Shown here: positions 48,609 to 59,537 of the stretch, piece by piece
Numbering within the stretch: the first letter of the stretch is position 1
Layout: every line of letters begins with the position of its first letter
DNA from: Gymnothorax reevesii
Taxonomy: Eukaryota > Chordata > Actinopteri > Anguilliformes > Muraenidae
Reading direction: 5' to 3'
DNA length: 64,000 bases
Assembly: GCA_029721435.1 (NCBI GenBank)
Contig: CM056581.1
Coordinates: 71,162,712-71,226,711 of the forward strand
The notes under the pieces: generated by a model
What the model was told of the DNA's origin: nothing
The model's input: the letters and a program-made list of their open reading frames with translations, nothing else
Database searches by the model: none
Translations under genes and position numbers: made by a program

Positions 48609-51600
48609 ATGGAGTGCAGGATCGCCCAGCGAGAGGCTGAGCTGCTGCATCAACGGCAGCAGATCCAGGAGCTGACAGCTGCGCTGGCCACACTGAAGGC
48701 CAGCCTTCCCCGGGCAAGTCCCAGCCAGGGTCCCATCATGCCAGCTGTCCAGCCCCGTGCTCCTGCAGCACACCAGCCACCCATCACCCCTGTGCGCCAG
48801 CCCGGCGCAGAAGCACCTCAGCTGCAGCCAGCTGTCCACCCTGGTCCTGAGCCCTGCCTTCCACCGCCCGAAAGGTACGGTGGAGAACCAGGGTTCTGCA
48901 GGGCTTTTCTCACCTCCTGTGAGATGTGTTTCGCTCTGCAGCCCTCCACCTTCGCCTCAGAGCCGGCCCGAGTCGCCTTCGTCCTCTCCCAGCTGACGGG
49001 GCGGGCTCGCTTGTGGGGAACTGCCGCATGGCAGGCTCGGCAGCCCTGCACTACCACCTACCAGGCCTTGGCGGAGGAGCTACTGCGTGTCTTTGACCGC
49101 TCCAAGCAGGGGAGAGCCGCAGGACGGGAGCTGCTGAGGATGAGGCAGGGGAGGAGATCGGTGGCGGACTACGCCATCGATTTTCAGACGGTGGCAGCCA
49201 CGTCGGGCTGGAGCAGGGAGGCGCTGTGTGACGTGTTCCTCCAGGGGCTGTCCGAACCAGTCAAAGACCGACTGCTCTTCTGTGAGATCCCTGAGTCTCC
49301 AGAGGCCCTTATAGACCTGGCCCTACGTATTGACAGCCGCCTGGAGGAGAGGGCGCTCACCCTTAGCCCTGGCCGACGTTCTGCCCCCGCTGGTCAGATC
49401 CAACCCCTGGGTCCCAGTCGTGCGTCGCCTCAGGACCAGCCGAGGAGAAGCACCACCACACCCCCTCCTGGGGAGGCATCTCCCATGGAGATCGGGAGGT
49501 CCCGGCTCACCCAGGAGGAGCGCCAACGGAGAAGGAGGTCGGGGGCGTGTTTTTACTGCGGCCAGCAGGGTCATGCGGTGCGAGGCTGTCTGTCAAAACA
49601 GCGCCCCCTAGCGTCTGGAGGAGTACTGGTGGGTGCTTCATCCAAGGAGACCTCCTCCTACCGCCGGACCTGCGTTCCGGTGACCCTGACCTGGGAGGGC
49701 CGCTCCCGCAAGACCACCGCCCTCATTGACTCGGGGGCTGAGGAAAACTTTATCGACGCCAGAGCTGCCGCTGAGTGGGGGGTTCCCCTATGCCATCTTC
49801 CCAGCCCATTGTCCATCTCAGGGCTGGGTGGGCAACCCCTAGCTAAGGTGTCCTTTCGGACCGTTCCCATCCAGCTGCTGGCGTCCGGTAACCACCGCGA
49901 GCAGATCCGGCTGTTTGTGACCGAGACACCTCGCTCCCCTATTGTCCTGGGTCATCCCTGGTTGGCGCTACACGGGCCGGTGATCGACTGGGCCCGCCAT
50001 GAGGTGCGGGAGTGGAGTGCCTCCTGTTCAGCCAGCTGCCTCCTCGACTCCCGACCTTCTTGCTCTTTGGGTGGACCAGCTCCCGAGGGGAGGCCAGACG
50101 TCTCCAGAGTGCCCCCCGAATACCACGACCTAGCAACAGTCTTTAGCAAGTCCCGTGCGGTGTCCCTGCCCCCGCACCGTCCGTATGACTGTGCTATTGA
50201 CCTCCAGCCTGGCACAGCGCCTCCTAGGGGTCGTGTCTTTGCCTTGTCTGAGCCAGAGAGGGGGGCCATGGACAAGTACATCCGGGAGTCCATTGCAGCT
50301 GGCATCATCCGTCCATCCTCCTCTCCCGCGGGGGCAGGCTTCTTCTTCGTCAAGAAGAAGGATGGCTCCCTGCGCCCCTGCATCGATTACCGAGGGCTCA
50401 ATAAGATCACGATCAGGAACCGCTACCCGCTTCCACTGATGTCCTCGGCGTTTGATGTTATCCAGGGGGCGGCCATCTTCACCAAGCTGGACCTGCGGAA
50501 TGCCTACCACCTCTTGCGCATCAGGGAGGGCGACGAATGGAAGACCGCTTTCAACACCCCTAGCGGCCACTGGGAGTACCTAGTGGTTCCATTCGGCCTG
50601 ACCAACGCGCCCGCAGTGTTCCAGAACTTGGTGAATGATGTGCTTGGAGACATGATCGGGAGGTTCGTCTACGTCTACCTTGACGACATCCTGATCTTCT
50701 CCCGGGACAAGACGGAGCACACTAACCATGTTCGCCAGGTGCTCCGCCGCCTCCTCGAAAACCGCCTCTTCGTCAAGGCTGAAAAGTGCGAGTTCAGCAC
50801 CACCACTACCTCCTTCCTGGGGCACGTCATCTCCCCTAACCACCTGGGCATGGACGAGGAGAAGGTCAAGGCTGTGGTGGACTGGCCCGCACCCAAGGAC
50901 CGCAAGGCCCTACAGAGCTTCCTAGGATTCGCAAATTTCTATAGGCGATTCGTCAGGAACTATAGCACCGTGGCAGCTCCCCTGACGGCCCTTACCTCCA
51001 TCAAGGTGCCATTCCGTTGGACTCCGCAAGCCGAGGTGACCTTCTGTGAGCTGAAGAGGCGCTTCACCACCGCGCCCATCCTCACCACCCCCGACCCCGC
51101 CAAGCAGTTCATTGTGGAGGTGGATGCCTCCAATGTCGGGGTTGGTGCGGTACTATCCCAAAGATCCAGCAATGATCAGAAGGTACACCCGTGCGCGTTC
51201 TACTCCCACCGACTGACGCCTGCGGAGTCCAACTACGACGTCGGGAACCGGGAGCTGCTGGCGGTGAAGCTGGCCCTGGAGGAGTGGAGGCACTGGCTTG
51301 AGGGGGCAAGGGTTCCGTTCCTGGTCTGGACGGACCATAAAAACCTAGAGTACCTCCGCTCAGCCAAGAGGTTGACACCCAGACAAGCCAGATGGGCCCT
51401 CTTTTTCGACCGGTTCAACTTCTCCCTGGCCTACAGGCCAGGGTCCAAGAATACCAAGGCTGACGCGCTCTCCAGGCGTTTCGACGCTTCCTCATCCAAG
51501 GGAGAGCCCAGCTCCATCCTGCCAAGGACCTGCTTCGTCAACAATGTGTGCCTCCGGATTGAGGAGCTGGTCCGCAACGCCCAGAACGGCGCAGCTACGC

Positions 51601-52916
51601 CCAGTGCCTGCCCTGCCAACTGCCTGTACGTCCCTGCAGCTGCCCGATCTGACGTTCTCCAGTGGGGCCACTCCTCCAACCTGTCGTGCCATCCTGGGGT
51701 CGGCCGGACCCTGCGGTTTATCCAGCGCCGTTTCTGGTGGCCCAAGATGGCAGCAGAGGTCCGGGGGTTCGTTTCTGCCTGCTCAGTCTGTTCCCGCGCC
51801 AAGTCCTCCCACGCACCTCCCTCTGGTCTGCTCCAACCACTGCCCATTCCTCACCGTCCCTGGTCCCACATAGCTCTGGACTTCGTCACTGGCCTGCCCG
51901 TCTCCCATGGAAACACCACTGTCCTCACCATTGTTGACCGGTTCTCCAAGTCTGCCCACTTTGTGCCCCTTCCCAAGCTCCCCTCCGCTAAAACCACAGC
52001 TGACCTACTAATCCAGCATGTTGTCCGTCCCCATGGCATTCCTGTGGATATAGTGTCAGATCGTGGTCCCCAATTCACCTCCCACTTCTGGAAAGCATTC
52101 TGCACATCCCTTGGCACCTCCTTCAGCCTCAGTTCAGGTTACCATCCACAGACCAATGGACAGACTGAGCGGGCCAACCAAACCCTGGAGACGGTCCTCC
52201 GATGCGTGTGCTCGACCAACCCAAGATCCTGGTCCACCATGCTACCCTGGGTCGAGTACGCCGTTAACTCCCACGCCGCCTCTGCCTCCGGCCTCTCCCC
52301 CTTCGAGTGCTGTATGGGCTACCAGCCTCCATTGTTCCCCAGCCAGGAGGAGGAAGTCGGGGTGCCTTCAGCCGGGGCATTCATCCGGCGGTGTCGCCGT
52401 GTGTGGCTGTCTGCTCGCCGCGCCTTGGTTCGGGCGGGTAAGACCATGAAGACCACGGCAGACAAGCGTCGGCGCCCAGCCCCTCACTATCGGGTCGGCC
52501 AGAAGGTCTGGTTGGCGGCACAAGACATCCCACTCCGGGTGGAAAGCCGCAAGCTGGCTCCTCGCTTCCTGGGTCCTTTCCCCATCCAAAGGATCATCAG
52601 CCCCACGGCTGTCCGGCTCAAGCTCCCATCCACCATGCGACGGCTCCACCCGGTGTTCCACGTCTCACGCCTGAGGCCTGTTGCCACCTCCCCCCTCATG
52701 CCCCCACCTGAGCCTCCGCCTCCTCCTCGGCTCATCGACGGAGGGGAGGCCTACACAGTCAAAGCTCTGTTGGATTGCCGTCGGAGGGGCCGGGGCCTCC
52801 AGTACCTCGTGGATTGGGAGGGGTACGGCCCAGAAGAGCGTTCCTGGGTCCCGGCCAGGCACATCCTAGATAAGAGTCTCATCCGTGACTACCACCAGTC
52901 ACACCCCAAGCCATAG
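48609..52916 (+). CDS. gag-pol: Gag-Pol polyprotein of the chromovirus retrotransposon (1435 aa)
   Basis: A single uninterrupted frame encodes the structural and enzymatic proteins for cytoplasmic reverse transcription and nuclear integration. Visible in order: N-terminal helical, Gln/Leu-rich segment (1-35); Pro-rich linker; Gag capsid-like region (~88-250); CCHC knuckle C314, C317, H322, C327; aspartic protease DSGA 374-377; reverse transcriptase (~545-755) with D628 and YLDD 690-693; RNase H with D839, E882, D909, D952; integrase zinc site H1021, H1028, C1058, C1061; catalytic D1091, D1151, E1187 (DD35E); GPF 1322-1324; chromodomain ~1380-1430 with aromatic cage candidates Y1382, W1403, Y1406. 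The start is the first ATG of the predicted RNA and has G at -3 and +4. Gag and Pol lie in one frame with no shift between knuckle and protease. The TAG stop falls in the first CCATAG of a downstream repeat. All catalytic residues checked are present. No host domestication is suggested. Confidence 0.96.
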   Translation: MECRIAQREAELLHQRQQIQELTAALATLKASLPRASPSQGPIMPAVQPRAPAAHQPPITPVRQPGAEAPQLQPAVHPGPEPCLPPPERYGGEPGFCRAFLTSCEMCFALQPSTFASEPARVAFVLSQLTGRARLWGTAAWQARQPCTTTYQALAEELLRVFDRSKQGRAAGRELLRMRQGRRSVADYAIDFQTVAATSGWSREALCDVFLQGLSEPVKDRLLFCEIPESPEALIDLALRIDSRLEERALTLSPGRRSAPAGQIQPLGPSRASPQDQPRRSTTTPPPGEASPMEIGRSRLTQEERQRRRRSGACFYCGQQGHAVRGCLSKQRPLASGGVLVGASSKETSSYRRTCVPVTLTWEGRSRKTTALIDSGAEENFIDARAAAEWGVPLCHLPSPLSISGLGGQPLAKVSFRTVPIQLLASGNHREQIRLFVTETPRSPIVLGHPWLALHGPVIDWARHEVREWSASCSASCLLDSRPSCSLGGPAPEGRPDVSRVPPEYHDLATVFSKSRAVSLPPHRPYDCAIDLQPGTAPPRGRVFALSEPERGAMDKYIRESIAAGIIRPSSSPAGAGFFFVKKKDGSLRPCIDYRGLNKITIRNRYPLPLMSSAFDVIQGAAIFTKLDLRNAYHLLRIREGDEWKTAFNTPSGHWEYLVVPFGLTNAPAVFQNLVNDVLGDMIGRFVYVYLDDILIFSRDKTEHTNHVRQVLRRLLENRLFVKAEKCEFSTTTTSFLGHVISPNHLGMDEEKVKAVVDWPAPKDRKALQSFLGFANFYRRFVRNYSTVAAPLTALTSIKVPFRWTPQAEVTFCELKRRFTTAPILTTPDPAKQFIVEVDASNVGVGAVLSQRSSNDQKVHPCAFYSHRLTPAESNYDVGNRELLAVKLALEEWRHWLEGARVPFLVWTDHKNLEYLRSAKRLTPRQARWALFFDRFNFSLAYRPGSKNTKADALSRRFDASSSKGEPSSILPRTCFVNNVCLRIEELVRNAQNGAATPSACPANCLYVPAAARSDVLQWGHSSNLSCHPGVGRTLRFIQRRFWWPKMAAEVRGFVSACSVCSRAKSSHAPPSGLLQPLPIPHRPWSHIALDFVTGLPVSHGNTTVLTIVDRFSKSAHFVPLPKLPSAKTTADLLIQHVVRPHGIPVDIVSDRGPQFTSHFWKAFCTSLGTSFSLSSGYHPQTNGQTERANQTLETVLRCVCSTNPRSWSTMLPWVEYAVNSHAASASGLSPFECCMGYQPPLFPSQEEEVGVPSAGAFIRRCRRVWLSARRALVRAGKTMKTTADKRRRPAPHYRVGQKVWLAAQDIPLRVESRKLAPRFLGPFPIQRIISPTAVRLKLPSTMRRLHPVFHVSRLRPVATSPLMPPPEPPPPPRLIDGGEAYTVKALLDCRRRGRGLQYLVDWEGYGPEERSWVPARHILDKSLIRDYHQSHPKP

Positions 52917-53076
52917 TCCATAGCCACAGCCCCAAACCATAGCCTAAGCCATAGTCCCAAGCCATAGCCAAGCCATAGCCACAGCCCCAACCCCATAGCC
53001 CATAGCCATAGCCATACCCATAGCCAAGCCATTACCATAGCCACAAGCCATTGCCATAGCCCAAGCCTTAGCCCCA
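52906..53076. repeat. Degenerate CCATAG/CAAGCCATAGCC minisatellite after gag-pol
   Basis: About 170 bp made of irregular units CCATAG, CCAAG, CCACAG and CCCCA, beginning at the last codons of gag-pol and including its stop. Units vary in length and order, as expected from replication slippage. It fills most of the 3' untranslated space before a T/G-rich stretch. No function is evident. Confidence 0.85.
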
Positions 53077-53275
53077 GCATGCTGGAGAAATTAGTAATCT
53101 TGCTTATGTTTAGTGTTTCTTGTTGTACTGTTTCTTGGTTAGGTGTTTTGTGTCATAGGGTTTTTGTCTTTAGTATTTACTTAGTTATTTGTCTTGTGGG
53201 TTTGTATTTAGTTGTGTGCGGCTTCATGTATTTTAGTTCTTGGTGTTTTTTGTCAGCGTCAGGTGCCGCTTTTGT
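53077..53275. other. T/G-rich 3' untranslated segment, no gene seen
   Basis: About 200 bp between the CCATAG repeat and the polypurine tract, rich in TTGT, TTAG and GTTTT. An open frame starting at 53079 runs through it into the LTR and would encode a hydrophobic peptide, but this follows from T-rich composition and has no recognisable env or other domain. Confidence 0.6.
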
Positions 53276-53285
53276 AAGGGGGGGG
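53276..53285 (+). promoter_or_regulatory. Polypurine tract (plus-strand primer)
   Basis: AAGGGGGGGG lies 3 nt (TAC) before the 3' LTR. This is the expected RNase H-resistant primer for plus-strand DNA synthesis in LTR retrotransposons. Confidence 0.88.
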
Positions 53286-53288
53286 TAC

Positions 53289-54322
53289 TGTTGTGTTCCA
53301 GGGTTCTGGCCTTTGGCCAGAACAGTATTGTTTATGGTTTTAACAGTTTCATGTTCCAAATTTCATAGTTCATAGTTCATAGTTCAGGTTCATGCTCATA
53401 GTCATAGTTTTAACAGTTTCTTGTTTCAGGATTTTACATTTCAAGTTTCTCATTCCATGTCCATGTTTTTACTTTTCCATGTTTTTGTTTTTGCCAGGTC
53501 TGCCATGCCACTCCACCGCTTGTCTGCGTTCTGCCCCGTGCCTTCGTTGTTGCACATTTCTTAGCTCTGGTTGGCTTTGGTATTTCCCCTTCCTTCTGTG
53601 CTGTGCTGATTCGGGGCTCTCTAAGCTTAATTGGCAATTAACTGTTTTTAAGTTACTAACATTTACTAACATTCACTGGGTTGGTGTAATTCTTAGATAG
53701 GCACATTACTAATACTACTAATTTAGACAGGGAGTTTATTGTCATGATTCCTGCTTTGCTATTTCAAGATCTTGCTGTGCTTTTCTGTTCTTAACATTCA
53801 TGCTTGCTTCCAAACTGCATACTTAATTGGTACTTAAGCTGAGCACGCTCATTCTCTTAATGAGCAGGTCATGTCATCCAATCTCAGTCCATGTCTTGAT
53901 CTTGCCATGCCTCTTGTGTCTCTCTCTCTCCAGGTGTTACCCCTCATGTCATGATTTCCAAGCCTTTATCTGGTTGCGGTGGAAGTTGGCTGGCAGACAG
54001 TGTCTCAAGTTTGTTTCTAGTCGCGTCTCGTTTAGCCAAGTTCTTGTCAGGTTCCCTAGTATTTGTCCTAGCCTCTCGTCTTGTATATATATATATTTAG
54101 TATTGTTATTTATTTTTCTTGATCTTCTCGCCTGGAGTTTCCAGTGCCTTTTGTTTTTTGCCTTTTTGCATTTATTGTTTATAGCTCTGTGTAGCTTACC
54201 TTAGTTTGTTTTTTGCAACCCTTTGGGCCAAGTTTTTTGTTGGCCCTCGTGCCTGTTTTGTTTTGGTTTAAATAAAATCCTCATTCCCTTTTCCCGCATC
54301 TGGTGTCACTGATTCCATATCA
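53289..54322 (+). repeat. 3' LTR (1034 bp)
   Basis: Second copy of the LTR, following the polypurine tract and ending ATATCA next to the CTAAT target repeat. The equivalent transcription-start 11-mer is at 53995-54005 and the poly(A) signal at 54271. Its U3 promoter could drive read-through into the right satellite block; that is an inference with no direct evidence here. Confidence 0.96.
54271..54276 (+). terminator. Poly(A) signal AATAAA, 3' LTR
   Basis: Same position within the 3' LTR as 48528 in the 5' LTR, about 46 bp before the element end, with the GT-containing TGGTGTCACTG downstream. It is the expected site of 3' end formation for the element's RNA. Confidence 0.8.
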
Positions 54323-54327
54323 CTAAT
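54323..54327. repeat. Target site duplication, right copy (CTAAT)
   Basis: CTAAT directly follows the ATATCA end of the 3' LTR and continues into ATTCACTTCC of the satellite. Confidence 0.95.
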
Positions 54328-54601
54328 ATTCACTTCCAATAGGCCATACAAGCACATTGGAAAAATTGGTGGCATATATGCAGTGCAACAGAGATCTGAA
54401 GCATTTCCCAGGCCAGATACACGCAGAGATTCACATTCTGAGCTTAAAACCTCAAAGTAGCGTGTTTTCATGAAAGAGCGTATGGAGACAATATCAGCGC
54501 TCTAGGTCGCTTCCTTAAGAAGATAGCAGCCAATTCACTCCTATTTAGTCATACAGTGAAAATTCACTCATGTTTGTCACTTTCCCACTGATTTACACAC
54601 A

Positions 54602-56011
54602 GAATGAACATTTTTGACATGCAGAAGTTAAAAAAAAGAAAGTTTTTAAAAAAGTGTATATCTTCACTACAGAGACTCATATTCACTTCCAATAGGCCAT
54701 ACAAGCAAATAGGACAAATTGCTGCCATATATGCAGTGCACAGTGATCTGAAGCATTTCCCAGCCCAGATACACGAACAGATTCACTTTCTGAGATTAAA
54801 ACCTAGAAGAAGCGTGTTTTCATGAAAGAGCGTATGGAGACAATATCAGCGCTCTAGCTCGCTTCCTTAAGAAGATAGCAGCCAATTCACTCCTATTTAG
54901 TCATACAGTGAAAATTCACTCATGTTTGTCACTTTCCCACTGATTTACACACAGAATGAAAATTTTTGACATGCAGAAGTTAAAAAAAAGAAAGTTTTTA
55001 AAAAAGTGTATATCTTCACTACAGAGACTCATATTCACTTCCAATAGGCCATAAAAACACATTGGAAAAATGGATGGCATATATGCAGTGCAACAGTGAT
55101 CTGAAGCATTTCCCAGGCCAGATACACGCAGAGATTCACATTCTGAGCTTAAAACCTCAAAGAAGCGTGTTTTCATGAAAGAGCGTATGGAGACAATATC
55201 AGCGCTCTAGCTCGCTTCCTTAAGAAGATAGAAGCCAATTCACTCCTATTTAGTCATACAGTGAAAATTCACTCATGTTTGTCACTTTCCCACTGATTTA
55301 CACACGGATTGAAACTTTTTGACAAGCAGAAGTAAAAAAAAAGAAAGTTTTTAAAAAAGTGCATATCTTCACTTCAGAGACTCATATTCACTTCCAATAG
55401 GCCATACAAGCAAATTGGACAAATTGCTGCCATATATGCAGTGCACAGAGATCTGAAGCATTTCCCAGCCCAGATACACGAACAGATTCACTTTCTGAGC
55501 TTAAAACCTAGAAGAAGCGTGTTTTCATGAAAGAGCGTATGGAGACAATATCAGCGCTCTAGCTCGCTTCCTTAAGAAGATAGCAGCCAATTCACTCCTA
55601 TTTAGTCATACAGTGAAAATTCACTCATGTTTGTCACTTTCCCACTGATTTACACACAGAATGAAAATTTTTGACATGCAGAAGTTAAAAAAAAAAAAGT
55701 TTTTAAAAAAGTGTATATCTTCACTTCAGAGACTAATATTCACTTCCAATAGGCCATACAAGCACATTGGAAAAATTGGTGGCATATATGCAGTGCAACA
55801 GAGATCTGAAGCATTTCCCAGGCCAGATACACGCAGAGATTCACATTCTGAGCTTAAAACCTCAAAGAAGCGTGTTTTCATGAAAGAGCGTATGGAGACA
55901 ATATCAGCGCTCCAGCTCGCTTCCCTAAGAAGATAGCAGCCAATTCACTCCTATTTAGTCATACAGTGAAAATTCACTCATGTTTGTCACTTTCCCACTG
56001 ATTTACACACA
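54602..56011. repeat. Four-monomer segment D'-A-B-C, copy 1 (partner at 58128-59537)
   Basis: Recurs 3526 bp downstream. Both copies share the rare GCACAGAGATCTG in a B monomer (55442 and 58968), a C-type marker inside a B monomer. A private GCTCCAGCTC near 55911 removes a stop and lengthens a trivial frame. Confidence 0.82.
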
Positions 56012-56716
56012 GAATGAAAATTTTTGACATGCAGAAGTTAAAAAAAAGAAAGTTTTTAAAAAAGTGTATATCTTCACTTCAGAGACTAATATTCACTTCC
56101 AATAGGCCATACAAGCACATTGGAAAAATTGGTGGCATATATGCAGTGCAACAGAGATCTGAAGCATTTCCCAGGCCAGATACACGCAGAGATTCACATT
56201 CTGAGCTTAAAACCTCAAAGTAGCGTGTTTTCATGAAAGAGCGTATGGAGACAATATCAGCGCTCTAGGTCGCTTCCTTAAGAAGATAGCAGCCAATTCA
56301 CTCCTATTTAGTCATACAGTGAAAATTCACTCATGTTTGTCACTTTCCCACTGATTTACACACAGAATGAACATTTTTGACATGCAGAAGTTAAAAAAAA
56401 GAAAGTTTTTAAAAAAGTGTATATCTTCACTACAGAGACTCATATTCACTTCCAATAGGCCATACAAGCAAATAGGACAAATTGCTGCCATATATGCAGT
56501 GCACAGTGATCTGAAGCATTTCCCAGCCCAGATACACGAACAGATTCACTTTCTGAGATTAAAACCTAGAAGAAGCGTGTTTTCATGAAAGAGCGTATGG
56601 AGACAATATCAGCGCTCTAGCTCGCTTCCTTAAGAAGATAGCAGCCAATTCACTCCTATTTAGTCATACAGTGAAAATTCACTCATGTTTGTCACTTTCC
56701 CACTGATTTACACACA

Positions 56717-58479
56717 GAATGAAAATTTTTGACATGCAGAAGTTAAAAAAAAGAAAGTTTTTAAAAAAGTGTATATCTTCACTACAGAGACTCATATTCA
56801 CTTCCAATAGGCCATAAAAACACATTGGAAAAATGGATGGCATATATGCAGTGCAACAGTGATCTGAAGCATTTCCCAGGCCAGATACACGCAGAGATTC
56901 ACATTCTGAGCTTAAAACCTCAAAGTAGCGTGTTTTCATGAAAGAGCGTATGGAGACAATATCAGCGCTCTAGCTCGCTTCCTTAAGAAGATAGCAGCCA
57001 ATTCACTCCTATTTAGTCATACAGTGAAAATTCACTCATGTTTGTCACTTTCCCACTGATTTACACACAGAATGAAAATTTTTGACATGCAGAAGTTAAA
57101 AAAAAGAAAGTTTTTAAAAAAGTGTATATCTTCACTACAGAGACTCATATTCACTTCCAATAGGCCATAAAAACACATTGGAAAAATGGATGGCATATAT
57201 GCAGTGCAACAGTGATCTGAAGCATTTCCCAGGCCAGATACACGCAGAGATTCACATTCTGAGCTTAAAACCTCAAAGTAGCGTGTTTTCATGAAAGAGC
57301 GTATGGAGACAATATCAGCGCTCTAGGTCGCTTCCTTAAGAAGATAGCAGCCAATTCACTCCTATTTAGTCATACAGTGAAAATTCACTCATGTTTGTCA
57401 CTTTCCCACTGATTTACACACAGAATGAAAATTTTTGACATGCAGAAGTTAAAAAAAAGAAAGTTTTTAAAAAAGTGTATATCTTCACTACAGAGACTCA
57501 TATTCACTTCCAATAGGCCATACAAGCAAATTGGACAAATTGCTGCCATATATGCAGTGCACAGTGATCTGAAGCATTTCCCAGCCCAGATACACGAACA
57601 GATTCACTTTCTGAGATTAAAACCTAGAAAAAGCGTGTTTTCATGAAAGAGCGTATGGAGACAATATCAGCGCTCTAGCTCGCTTCCTTAAGAAGATAGC
57701 AGCCAATTCACTCCTATTTAGTCATACAGTGAAAATTCACTCATGTTTGTCACTTTCCCACTGATTTACACACAGAATGAAAATTTTTGACATGCAGAAG
57801 TTAAAAAAAAGAAAGTTTTTAAAAAAGTGTATATCTTCACTTCAGAGACTAATATTCACTTCCAATAGGCCATACAAGCACATTGGAAAAATTGGTGGCA
57901 TATATGCAGTGCAACAGAGATCTGAAGCATTTCCCAGGCCAGATACACGCAGAGATTCACATTCTGAGCTTAAAACCTCAAAGTAGCGTGTTTTCATGAA
58001 AGAGCGTATGGAGACAATATCAGCGCTCTAGGTCGCTTCCTTAAGAAGATAGCAGCCAATTCACTCCTATTTAGTCATACAGTGAAAATTCACTCATGTT
58101 TGTCACTTTCCCACTGATTTACACACAGAATGAACATTTTTGACATGCAGAAGTTAAAAAAAAGAAAGTTTTTAAAAAAGTGTATATCTTCACTACAGAG
58201 ACTCATATTCACTTCCAATAGGCCATACAAGCAAATAGGACAAATTGCTGCCATATATGCAGTGCACAGTGATCTGAAGCATTTCCCAGCCCAGATACAC
58301 GAACAGATTCACTTTCTGAGATTAAAACCTAGAAGAAGCGTGTTTTCATGAAAGAGCGTATGGAGACAATATCAGCGCTCTAGCTCGCTTCCTTAAGAAG
58401 ATAGCAGCCAATTCACTCCTATTTAGTCATACAGTGAAAATTCACTCATGTTTGTCACTTTCCCACTGATTTACACACA
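56717..58479. repeat. 5-monomer higher-order unit, copy 3 (1763 bp)
   Basis: Repeats the order and markers of the copies at 44652 and 46415, without any insertion. It is separated from copy 2 by five monomers (A, B, C, C, D'). Confidence 0.9.
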
Positions 58480-59537
58480 GAATGAAAATTTTTGACATGC
58501 AGAAGTTAAAAAAAAGAAAGTTTTTAAAAAAGTGTATATCTTCACTACAGAGACTCATATTCACTTCCAATAGGCCATAAAAACACATTGGAAAAATGGA
58601 TGGCATATATGCAGTGCAACAGTGATCTGAAGCATTTCCCAGGCCAGATACACGCAGAGATTCACATTCTGAGCTTAAAACCTCAAAGAAGCGTGTTTTC
58701 ATGAAAGAGCGTATGGAGACAATATCAGCGCTCTAGCTCGCTTCCTTAAGAAGATAGAAGCCAATTCACTCCTATTTAGTCATACAGTGAAAATTCACTC
58801 ATGTTTGTCACTTTCCCACTGATTTACACACGGATTGAAACTTTTTGACAAGCAGAAGTAAAAAAAAAGAAAGTTTTTAAAAAAGTGCATATCTTCACTT
58901 CAGAGACTCATATTCACTTCCAATAGGCCATACAAGCAAATTGGACAAATTGCTGCCATATATGCAGTGCACAGAGATCTGAAGCATTTCCCAGCCCAGA
59001 TACACGAACAGATTCACTTTCTGAGCTTAAAACCTAGAAGAAGCGTGTTTTCATGAAAGAGCGTATGGAGACAATATCAGCGCTCTAGCTCGCTTCCTTA
59101 AGAAGATAGCAGCCAATTCACTCCTATTTAGTCATACAGTGAAAATTCACTCATGTTTGTCACTTTCCCACTGATTTACACACAGAATGAAAATTTTTGA
59201 CATGCAGAAGTTAAAAAAAAAAAAGTTTTTAAAAAAGTGTATATCTTCACTTCAGAGACTAATATTCACTTCCAATAGGCCATACAAGCACATTGGAAAA
59301 ATTGGTGGCATATATGCAGTGCAACAGAGATCTGAAGCATTTCCCAGGCCAGATACACGCAGAGATTCACATTCTGAGCTTAAAACCTCAAAGAAGCGTG
59401 TTTTCATGAAAGAGCGTATGGAGACAATATCAGCGCTCTAGCTCGCTTCCCTAAGAAGATAGCAGCCAATTCACTCCTATTTAGTCATACAGTGAAAATT
59501 CACTCATGTTTGTCACTTTCCCACTGATTTACACACA
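58128..59537. repeat. Four-monomer segment D'-A-B-C, copy 2
   Basis: Partner of 54602-56011 at +3526, with the same GCACAGAGATCTG marker. Its first monomer is also the last monomer of the third 5-monomer unit. Confidence 0.82.

Larger units (their letters stand above)
47552..54322 (+). mobile_element. Full-length Ty3/gypsy chromovirus LTR retrotransposon (Tf1/sushi-like)
   Basis: A 6771-bp element inserted in a family C satellite monomer. It begins TGTTGTG, ends ATATCA, has direct LTRs of 1028 and 1034 bp, a polypurine tract before the 3' LTR and a 5-bp target duplication. One open frame encodes Gag-Pol with pol order protease, reverse transcriptase, RNase H, integrase, which defines Ty3/gypsy; the integrase GPF motif and C-terminal chromodomain place it among chromoviruses. 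A self-complementary primer site instead of a tRNA site points to the Tf1/sushi group. No env-like gene is present. The LTRs differ by only about three substitutions and two short indels, and I found no frameshift or in-frame stop, so it is young and possibly still competent. Base composition (GC-rich coding region, T-rich LTRs) is unlike the satellite. Confidence 0.96.
46415..54953. repeat. 5-monomer higher-order unit, copy 2, split by the retrotransposon
   Basis: Same five monomers as copy 1. The fourth (C, from 47473) is interrupted after 47551 and resumes at 54323. Subtracting the 6771-bp element and one 5-bp target duplication leaves 1763 bp, exactly the unit length. Confidence 0.9.

Noticed and set aside
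48580..48615. Conventional tRNA primer site
   Set aside because: The first TGG after the LTR (48610) overlaps the Gag start and is too far from the LTR end to act as a normal primer site; the self-complementary 11-mer is a better fit.
49952..51847. Minus-strand frames of up to 146 codons inside gag-pol
   Set aside because: They lie antisense to a long, domain-rich, GC-rich frame with all catalytic motifs on the plus strand, and have no recognisable domains of their own.
53079..53375. 98-codon hydrophobic frame as a possible env-like gene
   Set aside because: It lies in T/G-rich sequence, runs through the polypurine tract into the LTR, and has no signal or fusion features beyond general hydrophobicity.
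54268..54471. Frame spanning the 3' LTR/satellite junction
   Set aside because: It fuses satellite antisense sequence to LTR sequence across an insertion boundary and cannot be an ancestral gene.
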